Shown here: positions 1-6,932 of the stretch, in pieces
How positions within the stretch are numbered: position 1 is the first letter of the stretch
How the letters are laid out: each line of letters starts with the position of its first letter
Assembly: GCA_963513935.1 (NCBI GenBank)
Contig: OY740774.1
Span: forward strand, 26,803,949-26,867,948
Reading direction: 5' to 3'
Source: Aphrophora alni
Taxonomy: Eukaryota; Arthropoda; Insecta; Hemiptera; Aphrophoridae
DNA: 64,000 bases
Made by a program: the position numbers and the translations under genes
Notes under the pieces: model-generated
What the model was told of the DNA's origin: nothing
Database searches by the model: none
The model's input: the letters and a program-made list of their open reading frames with translations, nothing else

Positions 1-1
1 A

Positions 2-223
2 AAATGTAATTGTTTACTATGTTCAATCGATAACCACAAAACAGAAGAGTGTGCTTTTAATCAAAAATATAAAAAACACCCACACAACCGACAAACACAA
101 AATAAAACACACAAATTGTGTACAAATTGTTCTAGAAACAATCACTCAACCCAGGATTGTTATTACAATAAGAACAAACAACAAAACAACTATCCAAAAA
201 ACGGGAGAACGGGGAGACTATAA
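2..223 (+). pseudogene. 3' end of a retrotransposon gag with two CCHC zinc knuckles (partial at window edge)
   Basis: Read from base 2, this frame is open from the window edge to a TAA at 221-223. It shows two perfect CX2CX4HX4C knuckles: Cys codons at 11, 20 and 50 with His at 35, and Cys codons at 119, 128 and 158 with His at 143. Knuckle pairs of this kind bind the element's RNA in Gag of LTR retrotransposons and retroviruses. The protein is Asn/Lys/Gln rich and the DNA is AT-rich, unlike the GC-richer LINE gags further right. A slippery heptamer just before the stop fits an LTR-type gag-pol. The N-terminal part lies outside the window. The family (Ty3/gypsy, BEL or other) cannot be told. 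It occurs once in the window. Confidence 0.6.
196..202 (+). promoter_or_regulatory. Candidate -1 ribosomal frameshift heptamer (A AAA AAC)
   Basis: The heptamer A-AAA-AAC sits in the right register for the gag frame (codons AAA 197-199 and AAC 200-202) and 18 bases before the gag stop at 221-223. A -1 slip enters a frame open from 172 through to 759. The bases just downstream are G-rich, but no clear pseudoknot was worked out. This is the classical arrangement for gag-pol expression in LTR elements. Function here is inferred. Confidence 0.5.
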
Positions 224-398
224 GTCAAAATAGTCATTATACCCCATTACTAACAAACAGATACAAACAGTACATTACCACATTAAAAACAAATATTTGG
301 AAAGACAATAAAAACAAAATATCATTTTACAAAAAGTATAGTACATCCAATTATTCAGTTTCACTGGCTAGACAAAAATTTATAACACAACAACGAAC
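203..398 (+). pseudogene. -1 frame 'pol-like' extension running into the LINE RT fragment
   Basis: After the slippery site the -1 frame is open and codes about 65 Lys/Asn/Thr/Tyr-rich residues up to base 398. It then continues in the same frame into the RT fragment that starts at 399. No protease DTG motif or other pol motif is visible, so calling it pol rests only on its position. The join at 399 is the left edge of the tandem array, so the fusion to RT is probably a chance of the breakpoint. Confidence 0.35.
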
Positions 399-1000
399 AG
401 CTAGCTACTGCAAACACTGTTGCGCTGGATTGGTAACTAGACTCGACAGGGGCAGCTTCCCTATCCAGTGGAAGATTGCGGATCTCCGGGTTATACCCAA
501 GGGACCAGAGAGGGACCCGGCATCCGCCAAATCATACCGCCCGCTTTCCGTACTGTCTACATTGGGAAATCTCTTCGAGAAGGTCGTTGAGAGAAGACTA
601 AGGCACCACGTCGAGGAGAGCGGCCTTGTATCAGAGACCCAGTTCGGCTTTATGAGAGGAAGGTCTGCGGAGGACGCCATATTAGCGGTCGTCAGCGGAG
701 CTGAAGACACGCCACAAATACGTCGGGATCCTGGCGGTGGACATCCAGGGAGCCTTTGACAACGCCTGGTGGCCCGCAATAGTAAGAAGACTGTTGGACG
801 GAGGGGTTCCAAGGAACCTTTACAGGGTAACCTCCGTCTTCTTGGCCAACAGAGAAGTAGCCTTCTCTACAGAGGATTGGACCATCAGGCGAAGAGTCAA
901 CAGAGGCTGTCCGCAGGGATCCATACTGGGTCCCCTGCTGTGGAATATACTCTTCGAAAACGTCCTGGCGGGGAGAATGCCGCCGGGGGTTCGTGTTGTG
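399..1000 (+). pseudogene. Non-LTR retrotransposon reverse transcriptase fragment, copy 1
   Basis: Two overlapping frames (399-759 and 737-1081) together read as the fingers and palm of an R1/TRAS-like RT. Visible blocks are FPIQWKIADLRVIPKG, SYRPLSVLST...KVVERRL, QFGFMRGRSAEDAI, then after a frameshift near 700-735 the motif-A block DIQGAFDNAWW and the motif-B block RGCPQGSILGPLLWN. The likeness stops at about base 1000, right where the F/YxDD catalytic motif should follow, so no active enzyme can be made. The upstream part of the same RT domain is probably the end of the second LINE module (around 8200-8447). Here the fragment is fused in frame to flank sequence instead of the unrecognised ORF. 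Confidence 0.88.
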
Positions 1001-1312
1001 ACTGAGCTCCGAGGAAGGGTGAGTAGTCTATTATTATTATTTTGTGGTTATTATTGGGGATATTGTAGTACTGGTGCTTGAATTTTTGATAGTATTTATG
1101 TAGAAGATTATATTTATTTATTATAGTATGTATGTATTTATTGAGTGTTGAGGATATATGTATTAAGGGGGTATGAAAGGAAATGTATTTAGGGGTGAGG
1201 GGTAGGATAAGTGAGAGTGGGGTCATTTAGAGTTGATGAGTAGGGAGGTGTCCTGGGCCTTGACCTGAACTGAGTAGGGTATAACAAGGTCCAGGAACGA
1301 AGAGGTAGCGTT

Positions 1313-1361
1313 GGGGGGGCGAATCGGGGGTGTTAGGGTGATGGGGGGTAAATTGGCGGGG
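1313..1361 (+). other. G-quadruplex motif
   Basis: G runs of 7, 5, 3, 6 and 4 are separated by 6, 5, 4 and 9 bases. The first four runs meet the usual G3+ with loops of 1-7 rule. It repeats in every unit that keeps this stretch. The first run varies in length (six Gs in unit 2). Confidence 0.7.
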
Positions 1362-1599
1362 AGGCGAGTTGGATAGGGAAGTAGGGTGTGAATGCATTGA
1401 CTAGTAGATAAGGGGTGAATGTGTGTGTGGGTACGGAAGACCAGGTCAACCGGAGTGACATGCGAAGTCCCAAGCAGGTCATGAAGGGTGGTCGAAACCG
1501 TAGCTGGAAGACAATGTGGGTCGACTGGCGGGCTAGTGACCAGTCCAAGCCTTTAAGGTGTAAGTCCTTCGGGACCCAAGCCAAACTGGTACCACGGGA

Positions 1600-1649
1600 C
1601 CGTGCCCAAGCCCCTCGGGGGACCCCAAGGGAACCCTCCGAGTGCACGG
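1600..1649 (+). other. Nested GC-rich hairpin
   Basis: The outer arms CCGTGC (1600-1605) and GCACGG (1644-1649) enclose a second helix, CTCGGGGG (1614-1621) with ACCCTCCGAG (1633-1642). Such structures are common in LINE 3' untranslated regions, but the owner of this one is not known. Confidence 0.5.
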
Positions 1650-1729
1650 TAATTGGAGTAGGATTCGTGGGGGCAGTGTCAATGCTAAATAGTAGATGGT
1701 TTCCCTTCCTCCCTTATTTTTGTAGAGTG

Positions 1730-1770
1730 GGAGCTGGTGGAGAGCCGAGAGGACTGCCAACACCAGCTCC
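1730..1770 (+). repeat. Perfect 10-bp inverted repeat just before the EVE reading frame
   Basis: GGAGCTGGTG at 1730-1739 is the exact reverse complement of CACCAGCTCC at 1761-1770, with a 21-base loop. It ends directly before the TAG (1771-1773) that bounds the EVE's open frame, so it may mark the junction of viral and non-viral DNA. Confidence 0.6.
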
Positions 1771-1881
1771 TAGAGCATTATTTGCAACTCTCGTAGTTCA
1801 TGTACTGATTGGAATGAGTGCTTATCAGCGGACATCTTCCTCCTCCTTCATGAAACATTCTTCAGTGCTTCAATAAGACCA

Positions 1882-3183
1882 ATGATGAGGTGCAGCCCTC
1901 CAAACACAAATGAAGTCGCATTCCTAAACATTTGCATGGTTGGCCACTTCCTTCTTGCAATTAAAAGAGTCCATTTGGGAGAAGGTCCGGTTTGTGAATC
2001 ATCAGTTTCCTTCAACAGACCTCCTTTTCATCCTTCCTTCCGCGATCAGTTTAACACCCAAACAAGAGATTGGTTGTATGACCTAAAAGACAAGTTTGAA
2101 AGCCATGAATCCTACCTCCTTGCATCCGCAGGAATGCTTATGGGAATGCATAATGCATTGTCAACTACCGTGGGACTTGCTGCTGCTAATTACCTACAAG
2201 ATCCTATCTCTGCTCACGTTACCACTCTCAGGTCGAGCGACGATTCAATGACTCTTTTCTTGGCCGCAGCAAGGAATGATCTAGGTATTGCATTTGAAAT
2301 AAATAGGAAGAGCTTGAAACTGTTGGGTATTATTTTGAGCCTATCCAAAACATTTGCCTTTGAATATGGGTATGGAGAGTACACGTCATGGTTTCAAGAC
2401 GGTGACTTTATAGCTCAGTTTGGGGTTGAAACATCTAATATTAGACCTCAGGGGAGAAACCCTATGGATGATTTCTTCTCCATTGCCAAGAGCACGTCAG
2501 TCTCACAACAAAGGCTTGAGATGAACCCATTTGGTGCTGAGGCCAAGATAAGAATAGGCATTGACAATTGCAGAAGAGTGTTTAGGATAAAGCTTGACCC
2601 AAACAAGAGGGAAGGAGTTTCAGGCCGTGTGTTGTTGTTGTCTGATGGTGGGCTGAATCCTTGGTCATCCATGTGCTGTCACCTTGAAGAAACCTCCATT
2701 AAGGAGCACTTTGCCACCACAGACGCCGAGAAAGAATACCTATTGAGAGTGAGGCACCCTGAGAACCCATTCTCTGGAAATCCAGAAGAAGAGGTCACGT
2801 ATTCTGTTGAGAAAGGACATGTTGTTACTGATTTTAGAGAGGTTCCTAGGACTGTATTCCATTACGTAAGAAGGACAAACAGGACAACCAAATCTGCTGG
2901 AACCCCTCGAGCTGCCATTGAGGATGCAAACAGGAGGGTCCTATCCTTGGTAGAAACTGCAGACTTGACAACCAAGCTCAAAGCGCCTAGTACAAGCATA
3001 TCATTACAGGAGTACGTAATAAACCACCTTAAGTTCCTCCGCAGTGAAAGTACACTGAGTTCTGATGAGTCAGAGAGGTTTGATAAAGCTATGTCAGTGT
3101 TAACGGGGTCTCTGCTACCTTCCAAGATTACTGAAAGTGACCTTGAAGATTGGATGCCGCATGATCTACGTTACTATATTTAA
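1882..3183 (+). CDS. Endogenous viral element: orthomyxovirus-type PB1 polymerase, C-terminal part, copy 1
   Basis: The 433-codon intact ORF resembles the catalytic subunit (PB1) of orthomyxovirus RNA polymerase, which copies the segmented negative-strand genome in the nucleus. Visible signs are the motif-B-like block with MGMHNALSTTVG (residues 87-98), the motif-C SSDD (118-121) that would bind metal, a motif-D-like LKLLGI...LSLSK (145-155), and the motif-E-like YGYGEYTSWF (162-171). The frame stays open upstream of this first ATG to 1774 and contains TDWNE near 1804-1818, which recalls the motif-A region. So the element spans roughly the last 60% of a PB1 of usual length (about 750-800 residues), ending in a natural-looking stop. 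The N-terminal part and a complete motif A are missing, so polymerase activity is not expected. Copy-specific residues are Met19, Ile151 and Arg319. No host-like signal peptide or membrane segment was seen. It is flanked by LINE debris, fitting LINE-mediated capture of viral RNA. Confidence 0.8.
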   Translation: MMRCSPPNTNEVAFLNICMVGHFLLAIKRVHLGEGPVCESSVSFNRPPFHPSFRDQFNTQTRDWLYDLKDKFESHESYLLASAGMLMGMHNALSTTVGLAAANYLQDPISAHVTTLRSSDDSMTLFLAAARNDLGIAFEINRKSLKLLGIILSLSKTFAFEYGYGEYTSWFQDGDFIAQFGVETSNIRPQGRNPMDDFFSIAKSTSVSQQRLEMNPFGAEAKIRIGIDNCRRVFRIKLDPNKREGVSGRVLLLSDGGLNPWSSMCCHLEETSIKEHFATTDAEKEYLLRVRHPENPFSGNPEEEVTYSVEKGHVVTDFREVPRTVFHYVRRTNRTTKSAGTPRAAIEDANRRVLSLVETADLTTKLKAPSTSISLQEYVINHLKFLRSESTLSSDESERFDKAMSVLTGSLLPSKITESDLEDWMPHDLRYYI

Positions 3184-3444
3184 TCCAACAATTGATTTTC
3201 TTTTGCATTAAAATGGTTATTTTGATGCCCTCTACCATCTTAATGATTAAGATACCCTCTACCAGATATCTTAATGCCACCAAACCTCGTTCCAACTGAG
3301 GATTTTCTAGGATATGGCCCCCTAGACCAATTGACTTTGGAGGTAAAGATGAGGATCCGTAACATCCATTTTGTTACCGACAATTCTGAATTAGCCAGGC
3401 TATGCTCAAGGAAGTGACGCCGCCCTTCTAGTTCTAGCACCTAG
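3184..3444 (+). other. Spacer between EVE and first LINE gag
   Basis: No gene is seen. It holds a short imperfect direct repeat (3228-3245 and 3255-3276, the second with GATA inserted) and a small inverted repeat TCTAGG/CCTAGA (3306-3311, 3321-3326). It may include viral 3' untranslated sequence. No poly(A) tract or clear target-site duplication was found. Confidence 0.5.
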
Positions 3445-3882
3445 TTCTCATTTGAAACTCTTCTCGAATCTGTACTGGACAATGACATCTTAGAACCGTT
3501 GAGGATAATAGGGAGGGACAGGGGAGAAAACGTAAACTGGCTTTGCAAGGTGAGCGGAAAGGTATTTCAGAGGATGATGAGGGCACAGAGAATTTATATA
3601 GGGTTGCAAAGCTGCAGGGTGAGAGAATTTCTAAAAGTGGATAGATGCTTTAAATGTCAGGGACACGGGCACATTGCAAGATTCTGTGGGAACGAGGTTG
3701 TTTGTTCAAGATGCGGAGAGGAGGGACACCATGGGAGTACATGTAGAAGAACACAATGGGAGAGATGCATAAACTGTTACAGACTAGGGTATGGGAGATG
3801 GGACCATCCAACCTCCTGGTCGGAGTGCGCGGTTAATGTAAAAATGTTGAAGAGGATGAGAAACAACACTAAGTATGACTAA
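3445..3882 (+). pseudogene. First LINE module: ORF1 (gag) C-terminal part with CCHC knuckles, copy 1
   Basis: The frame is open from after the TAG at 3442 to the TAA at 3880-3882. It has two CX2CX4HX4C knuckles, CFKCQGHGHIARFC and CSRCGEEGHHGSTC, and a third long one, CX2CX9HX6C (CINC...WDHPTSWSEC). Three knuckles of this form are typical of ORF1 proteins of R1/TRAS-type non-LTR retrotransposons, which bind element RNA. The NVNWLCKV block just ahead of the knuckles is also typical. The N-terminal half is missing. The stop overlaps the start of the next ORF (tATGACTAA), the usual R1-like ORF1/ORF2 overlap. All six copies encode the same protein. It is a diverged paralogue of the second gag in the unit. 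Confidence 0.82.
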
Positions 3883-4265
3883 GATTGCACAAGTAAATGT
3901 AGACAGAGCGCAGAGGGTGGTAGCGGAGGTTCGAGAGGTAGCGGTTAGGGAGAAACTCGAAGTACTGGCAATACAGGAGCCATATACGTTTAGGGGGAAG
4001 GTTGTGGGATTTGGGACGGAATGGAGGATAATATACGATGAAAGGGCAGTAAAACCGTGGGCGGCCGTAATAGTAACGAACAAGGAGATAGGAGTAATGA
4101 TGATAAGGAGCTTGAGTGGAAGTCATTGGGTGACGGTAGAATTAAGGTTGAAAGATGGAAGGAGGATGTATGTGATCCTCCGTGTATTGCCGGTACAGAG
4201 AGAGGATAGACAGATACATAGAAAGGATAGAAAAATACTCAAACTTTAATATAACAATAAAATGA
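3875..4265 (+). pseudogene. First LINE module: endonuclease N-terminal fragment, frameshifted, copy 1
   Basis: It begins at an ATG overlapping the gag stop and resembles the N-terminus of the apurinic-type (EEP) endonuclease of LINE ORF2, with the catalytic Glu in AIQEPYTFRGK. The expected continuation (SVYCRYRERID...) is in another frame from about 4176 and stops at 4263-4265, so there is a frameshift near 4170. The GADxN and SDH catalytic blocks and all of RT are missing. The GC-richer coding DNA gives way to AT-rich spacer straight after. Confidence 0.78.
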
Positions 4266-4699
4266 TACACAATTTAAAAAATATAGTTTATTTTAAAATG
4301 AAACTTAGTTGACATGTAGAAAGAAGTAGATGATATTCCATTTAAAACCAAGAATAAAATCCGCATAATGTAAACAAAATTTGCATTTACATAAAAATAA
4401 AATGATTAGTTATTATACCAGGATGATGATGAATGAATGTGTGTGTGAACATTATTCTAATTATTAATGTTAAATCGATTATAGCTGGGTAATGACTCTG
4501 AAATTCATTGCAAAAAATGATAAGGACTAGTCCTACAAATACATGAAGCAATGAATGATATGATTTATGTGTAATGTTGCTGTGCACAATGAACTAGACT
4601 ATTTGAGTAGGAAATTATTCCGTTTAAATTACCAATTAGCCGTAGATGAACACAGTACATCGATGTGCCTAAAATGCTGTGGGAAGATACGGTGATTTA

Positions 4700-4733
4700 G
4701 GGTTGGGTATCCTACCAAAATACCCAGTAACCC
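4700..4733 (+). other. Bulged hairpin
   Basis: GGGTT (4700-4704) pairs with AACCC (4729-4733), and GGGTAT (4705-4710) with ATACCC (4720-4725). There is a three-base bulge and a nine-base loop. Function is unknown. Confidence 0.45.
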
Positions 4734-4840
4734 TTGTATCATTTTACGACGACAAAAAATGATAATGAGTATAGTGATTTTTGTTTGTTGGTGTCATACA
4801 ACCTTCGTAAAATGTTAAGTGTAAATATGACAACGATTGA

Positions 4841-4880
4841 TTAGGTTAGGTAGGTTAGAAGAACAGGTTAGGTAGGTTAT
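4841..4880 (+). repeat. TTAGG-type short repeat cluster
   Basis: Two tandem TTAGG units (4841-4850) are followed by interrupted GTTAGGTAGGTT motifs to about 4880. TTAGG is the telomere repeat of most insects. Runs this short are also common inside insect chromosomes. Confidence 0.6.
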
Positions 4881-5097
4881 CTCATAGGATAGAATTTTTC
4901 CTCTCTTTTTAAGTTAGGTAAGGTTAAGATAATTAAATAAGTGAATCATAAATGAATTGAGTGCTTTTGTTTTTAATTGTAATAATAAAAGAATTTTTTT
5001 TTGAAGAATTTAAATAAATAAGAAAAGAATTACAAATGTGATTTTACATACTGTATAATAATAATACAAATATAACAAAGTATTTTGAATTAATAAT

Positions 5098-5336
5098 AAA
5101 TAATTGAACTATGGTTAGTTTGGGTTAGGTGTATCTTATATCTATTTGATTTAATAACAACACTCTAATTAAATGTTCCTAGAAAAATATTGAATATCCA
5201 ATCAATCAATATTAAATAATTGAACAATGGTTAGTTTAGGTTAGGTTAGGTGTATCTTTTATCTACTTATATCTATTTGATTTAATAACAACAGTCTAAT
5301 TAAATGTTCCTAGAAAAATATTTAATATCCAATCAT
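5098..5336 (+). repeat. Internal tandem duplication of ~116 bp within the spacer
   Basis: The block starting AAATAATTGAAC at 5098 recurs at 5214 with the same order of landmarks (ATGGTTAGTTT, GTATCTT, TATTTGATTTAATAACAACA, AAATGTTCCTAG, ATCCAATCA). The copies differ by substitutions and a short insertion. The second contains three tandem TTAGG units (5236-5250). Confidence 0.85.
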
Positions 5337-5868
5337 TACTGGGTTTCATTACACTTGATCTGAGGGTTTTCTTCTTTCTTTCTGAGGGATATTACCTTCA
5401 AACCTCGCCCCAGTAAGTAAAACCCTTAGGGTCTGGGCATTCTTTCTTAAATCTTATCCATATATATCTATACTATATTCTAGAATATTATATTTATCTA
5501 TATCTATAATTATATATATCTATATCTTAATCTACATCATCTTACTCCAGCAACATCCTCACTCATCATATCATCACAAGTTCAGTTAAATTAATAATCT
5601 TCCTTCTCAGTATTCCTCTAAAATCTTTCTCATCACTGATTTCTTCCTTCAGCACCTTGTGGACTTGGTTCAGCGGCGGCGGGATCGGCCAGGTTTTGCG
5701 GTTCTCATTTTCAGTTTCCAAGGCTCAACACAGTTTTAAAGTCCAATTTCATAAAATTTCAAGTAGTTTCCAAATTCTAAGTACAGTCCACAGTTCAATT
5801 TCAAGTTTCAAATAATTTAAAGTAATTTCAAGTTTCTAAAAGTTTCAAGTATGTCCAAAGTTTATTTC

Positions 5869-6028
5869 CAAGTAAGTTTCTATAGTTTCAAGTAAGTTTC
5901 CAAGTTTTTCAGTTTCAAGTAAGTTCATTTCTAAAGTTTCAAGTAAGTTTCCAAATTTTCAGGTTTCAAGTAAGTCCAAAGTTCATTTCCAATTAAGTTT
6001 CCAAAGTTTTCAAAAGTTTCAAGTAAGT
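5869..6028 (+). repeat. Cluster of six CAAGTAAGT motifs upstream of the second gag
   Basis: CAAGTAAGT occurs at 5869, 5889, 5916, 5940, 5967 and 6020, within a looser TTTCAAGTAAGTTTCC repeat with spacings of 20-53 bases. Each motif matches the splice-donor consensus except at the base before the cut. An acceptor-like TTCAATTTAAATTTCAG ends at 6057. The cluster may be decayed short tandem repeats in a LINE 5' untranslated region. Confidence 0.6.
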
Positions 6029-6248
6029 CCAAAGTTCGTTTTCAATTTAAATTTCAGTACTCCACTTTCATTGATCGAGGATCGGCCAGAAGACGGGCCA
6101 GTAGGTCCAGGCTTTGAGACTCTTAGCGATTTCACACTCTCGACTGCACATTACACAATCGTCTCTCATCTTGGTCTCCGCTCACCTACATCACCTTCCG
6201 TCATTTCATTACTCCTCTACAACATCTGTACCTCTCTTTCAGCACTAA

Positions 6249-6932
6249 CCGAGGCTCGAAGGGATCGATGTCACGGAGGGAGGACGACTGAAGGTCCGAG
6301 GTGCCATACCAAGAGGCAGAGGAGAGGTTCTTGTTCTTCTGGGCGACTCTGAGTCAAAGAAGAAACTCCTGGACTCCGAGGCGCTAAAGAGCTCTGGACT
6401 ACAAGCGAAGGAACTGAGAGGCAGAAAACCACGCATGATTCTCAGAGGAGTTCCGAGAACCAGAGAGCCAGAGGCCTTCACCGAGGACCTGAGGAAGAAC
6501 AATTTCCCTGACGTCGAGAACTTCGCAGCGAGGTTTAAACTCGTCTTCAAAACCTGAAGGAGGGACGGAGACAACACCAACTGGGTCGCCGAAGTGGAAC
6601 CGGACCTGCGGAGGAAGCTCAAACAAGAAGGCAGAGATTACGTGGGTTGGTCTTCAATCCGCGTAGAGGATTACGTTGTAGCCACCAGATGCTTCAGATG
6701 CCAAAGGTTCGGCCACGTGGCGGCAAGATGCTCGTCAGAGAAGGAAACATGTCGGCACTGCGGTAAAGATGGCCACAAAGAGAACAGCTGTCCAGACGCT
6801 GAGAAACCCCCCGTCTGCGTTGTGTGCAGGTACCGAGGACTTCCAAGCAAACACTCCTACCACGACCGAGACAGCCCCACCTACAAGAAGGCAGTAGAAT
6901 TACTTGTCAAGAATACTGATTATGGCGCGTAA
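6249..6932 (+). pseudogene. Second LINE module: ORF1 (gag) with one in-frame TGA, copy 1
   Basis: One frame runs from 6249 (after a TAA at 6246) to a TAA at 6930-6932, broken only by a TGA at 6555-6557. Before the stop it has KPRMILRGVP and FTEDLRKNNFP, the pre-knuckle domain of R1/TRAS-like ORF1 proteins. After it come NTNWVAEVEPDL and the knuckles CFRCQRFGHVAARC and CRHCGKDGHKENSC, with a third, CVVC plus His-rich tail. No ATG precedes the pre-knuckle domain, so the N-terminus is lost. The TGA is present in all eight copies. This copy has Asp in EGRDYVGW and an intact C-terminus. ORF2 begins within the last codons, at 6904. Confidence 0.83.

Larger units (their letters stand above)
1019..1725 (+). 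other. Possible intron (donor GTGAGT, acceptor TTTTTGTAG)
   Basis: The donor-like GTGAGT at 1019-1024 follows AAGG. The acceptor-like AG at 1724-1725 follows a long pyrimidine tract (CTTCCTCCCTTATTTTTGT). Splicing would put the RT frame into the EVE frame, but a TAG at 1771-1773 interrupts it 15 codons later. It is therefore at best a remnant or a non-coding splice. Confidence 0.25.
1001..1770 (+). other. G-rich non-coding stretch between RT fragment and EVE, copy 1
   Basis: No protein likeness was seen. The first ~130 bases are AT-rich and the rest is strongly G-rich on this strand, with a G-quadruplex motif (1313-1361), a GC-rich nested hairpin (1600-1649) and a perfect 10-bp inverted repeat at its end (1730-1770). 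A GTGAGT donor-like site at 1019 and a pyrimidine-rich acceptor-like site ending at 1725 could bound an intron. The 1400-1680 part has the look of a LINE 3' untranslated region, but this is only an impression. Confidence 0.5.
4266..6248 (+). other. AT-rich spacer, copy 1
   Basis: No gene is seen over 1,983 bases. Contents in order: simple AT-rich DNA; a bulged hairpin (4700-4733); TTAGG-type runs (4841-4880 and 5236-5250); a ~116-bp internal duplication (5098-5206 and 5214-5336); AT-rich TATATCTA stretches (5460-5535); a GGCGGCGGGATCGGCC GC island (near 5676); a cluster of TTTCAAGTAAGT repeats (5869-6028); and a polypyrimidine-AG site at about 6057. The last 600 bases are probably the 5' untranslated region of the second LINE. 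Confidence 0.6.

Noticed and set aside
51..233. 60-codon ORF in the left flank
   Set aside because: It overlaps the frame that carries two perfect CCHC knuckles and shows only Lys/Asn/Thr-rich low-complexity sequence. It is a shadow frame.
405..812. Minus-strand 135-codon ORF opposite the RT fragment
   Set aside because: It is a shadow of the RT coding frame and has no recognisable domain.
1415..1876. 153-codon ORF across the G-rich stretch and into the EVE start
   Set aside because: It has no domain likeness, and its last third is the EVE's DNA in the wrong frame. It is open in all copies only because the copies are near identical.
3228..3276. Direct repeat after the EVE as a target-site duplication
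   Set aside because: Both copies lie on the same side of the EVE and differ by a GATA insertion, so they cannot be the two ends of one insertion.
4387..4587. Minus-strand 66-codon ORF in the AT-rich spacer
   Set aside because: Low-complexity AT-rich frame rich in His/Ile/Thr with no neighbours or start context to support it.
4722..5344. Possible MITE bounded by ACCCAGTAA and TTACTGGGT
   Set aside because: Only 9 bp match, with no extension inward and no flanking target-site duplication. Likely chance in AT-rich DNA.
5363..5426. Inverted repeat AGGGTTTT / AAAACCCT
   Set aside because: Eight base pairs with a long loop, in low-complexity sequence. Too weak to call a structure.
6071..6352. 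93-codon ORF just before the second gag
   Set aside because: It runs out of frame over the gag's start and is broken in most copies by a CTCTAGAAC change without other consequence.
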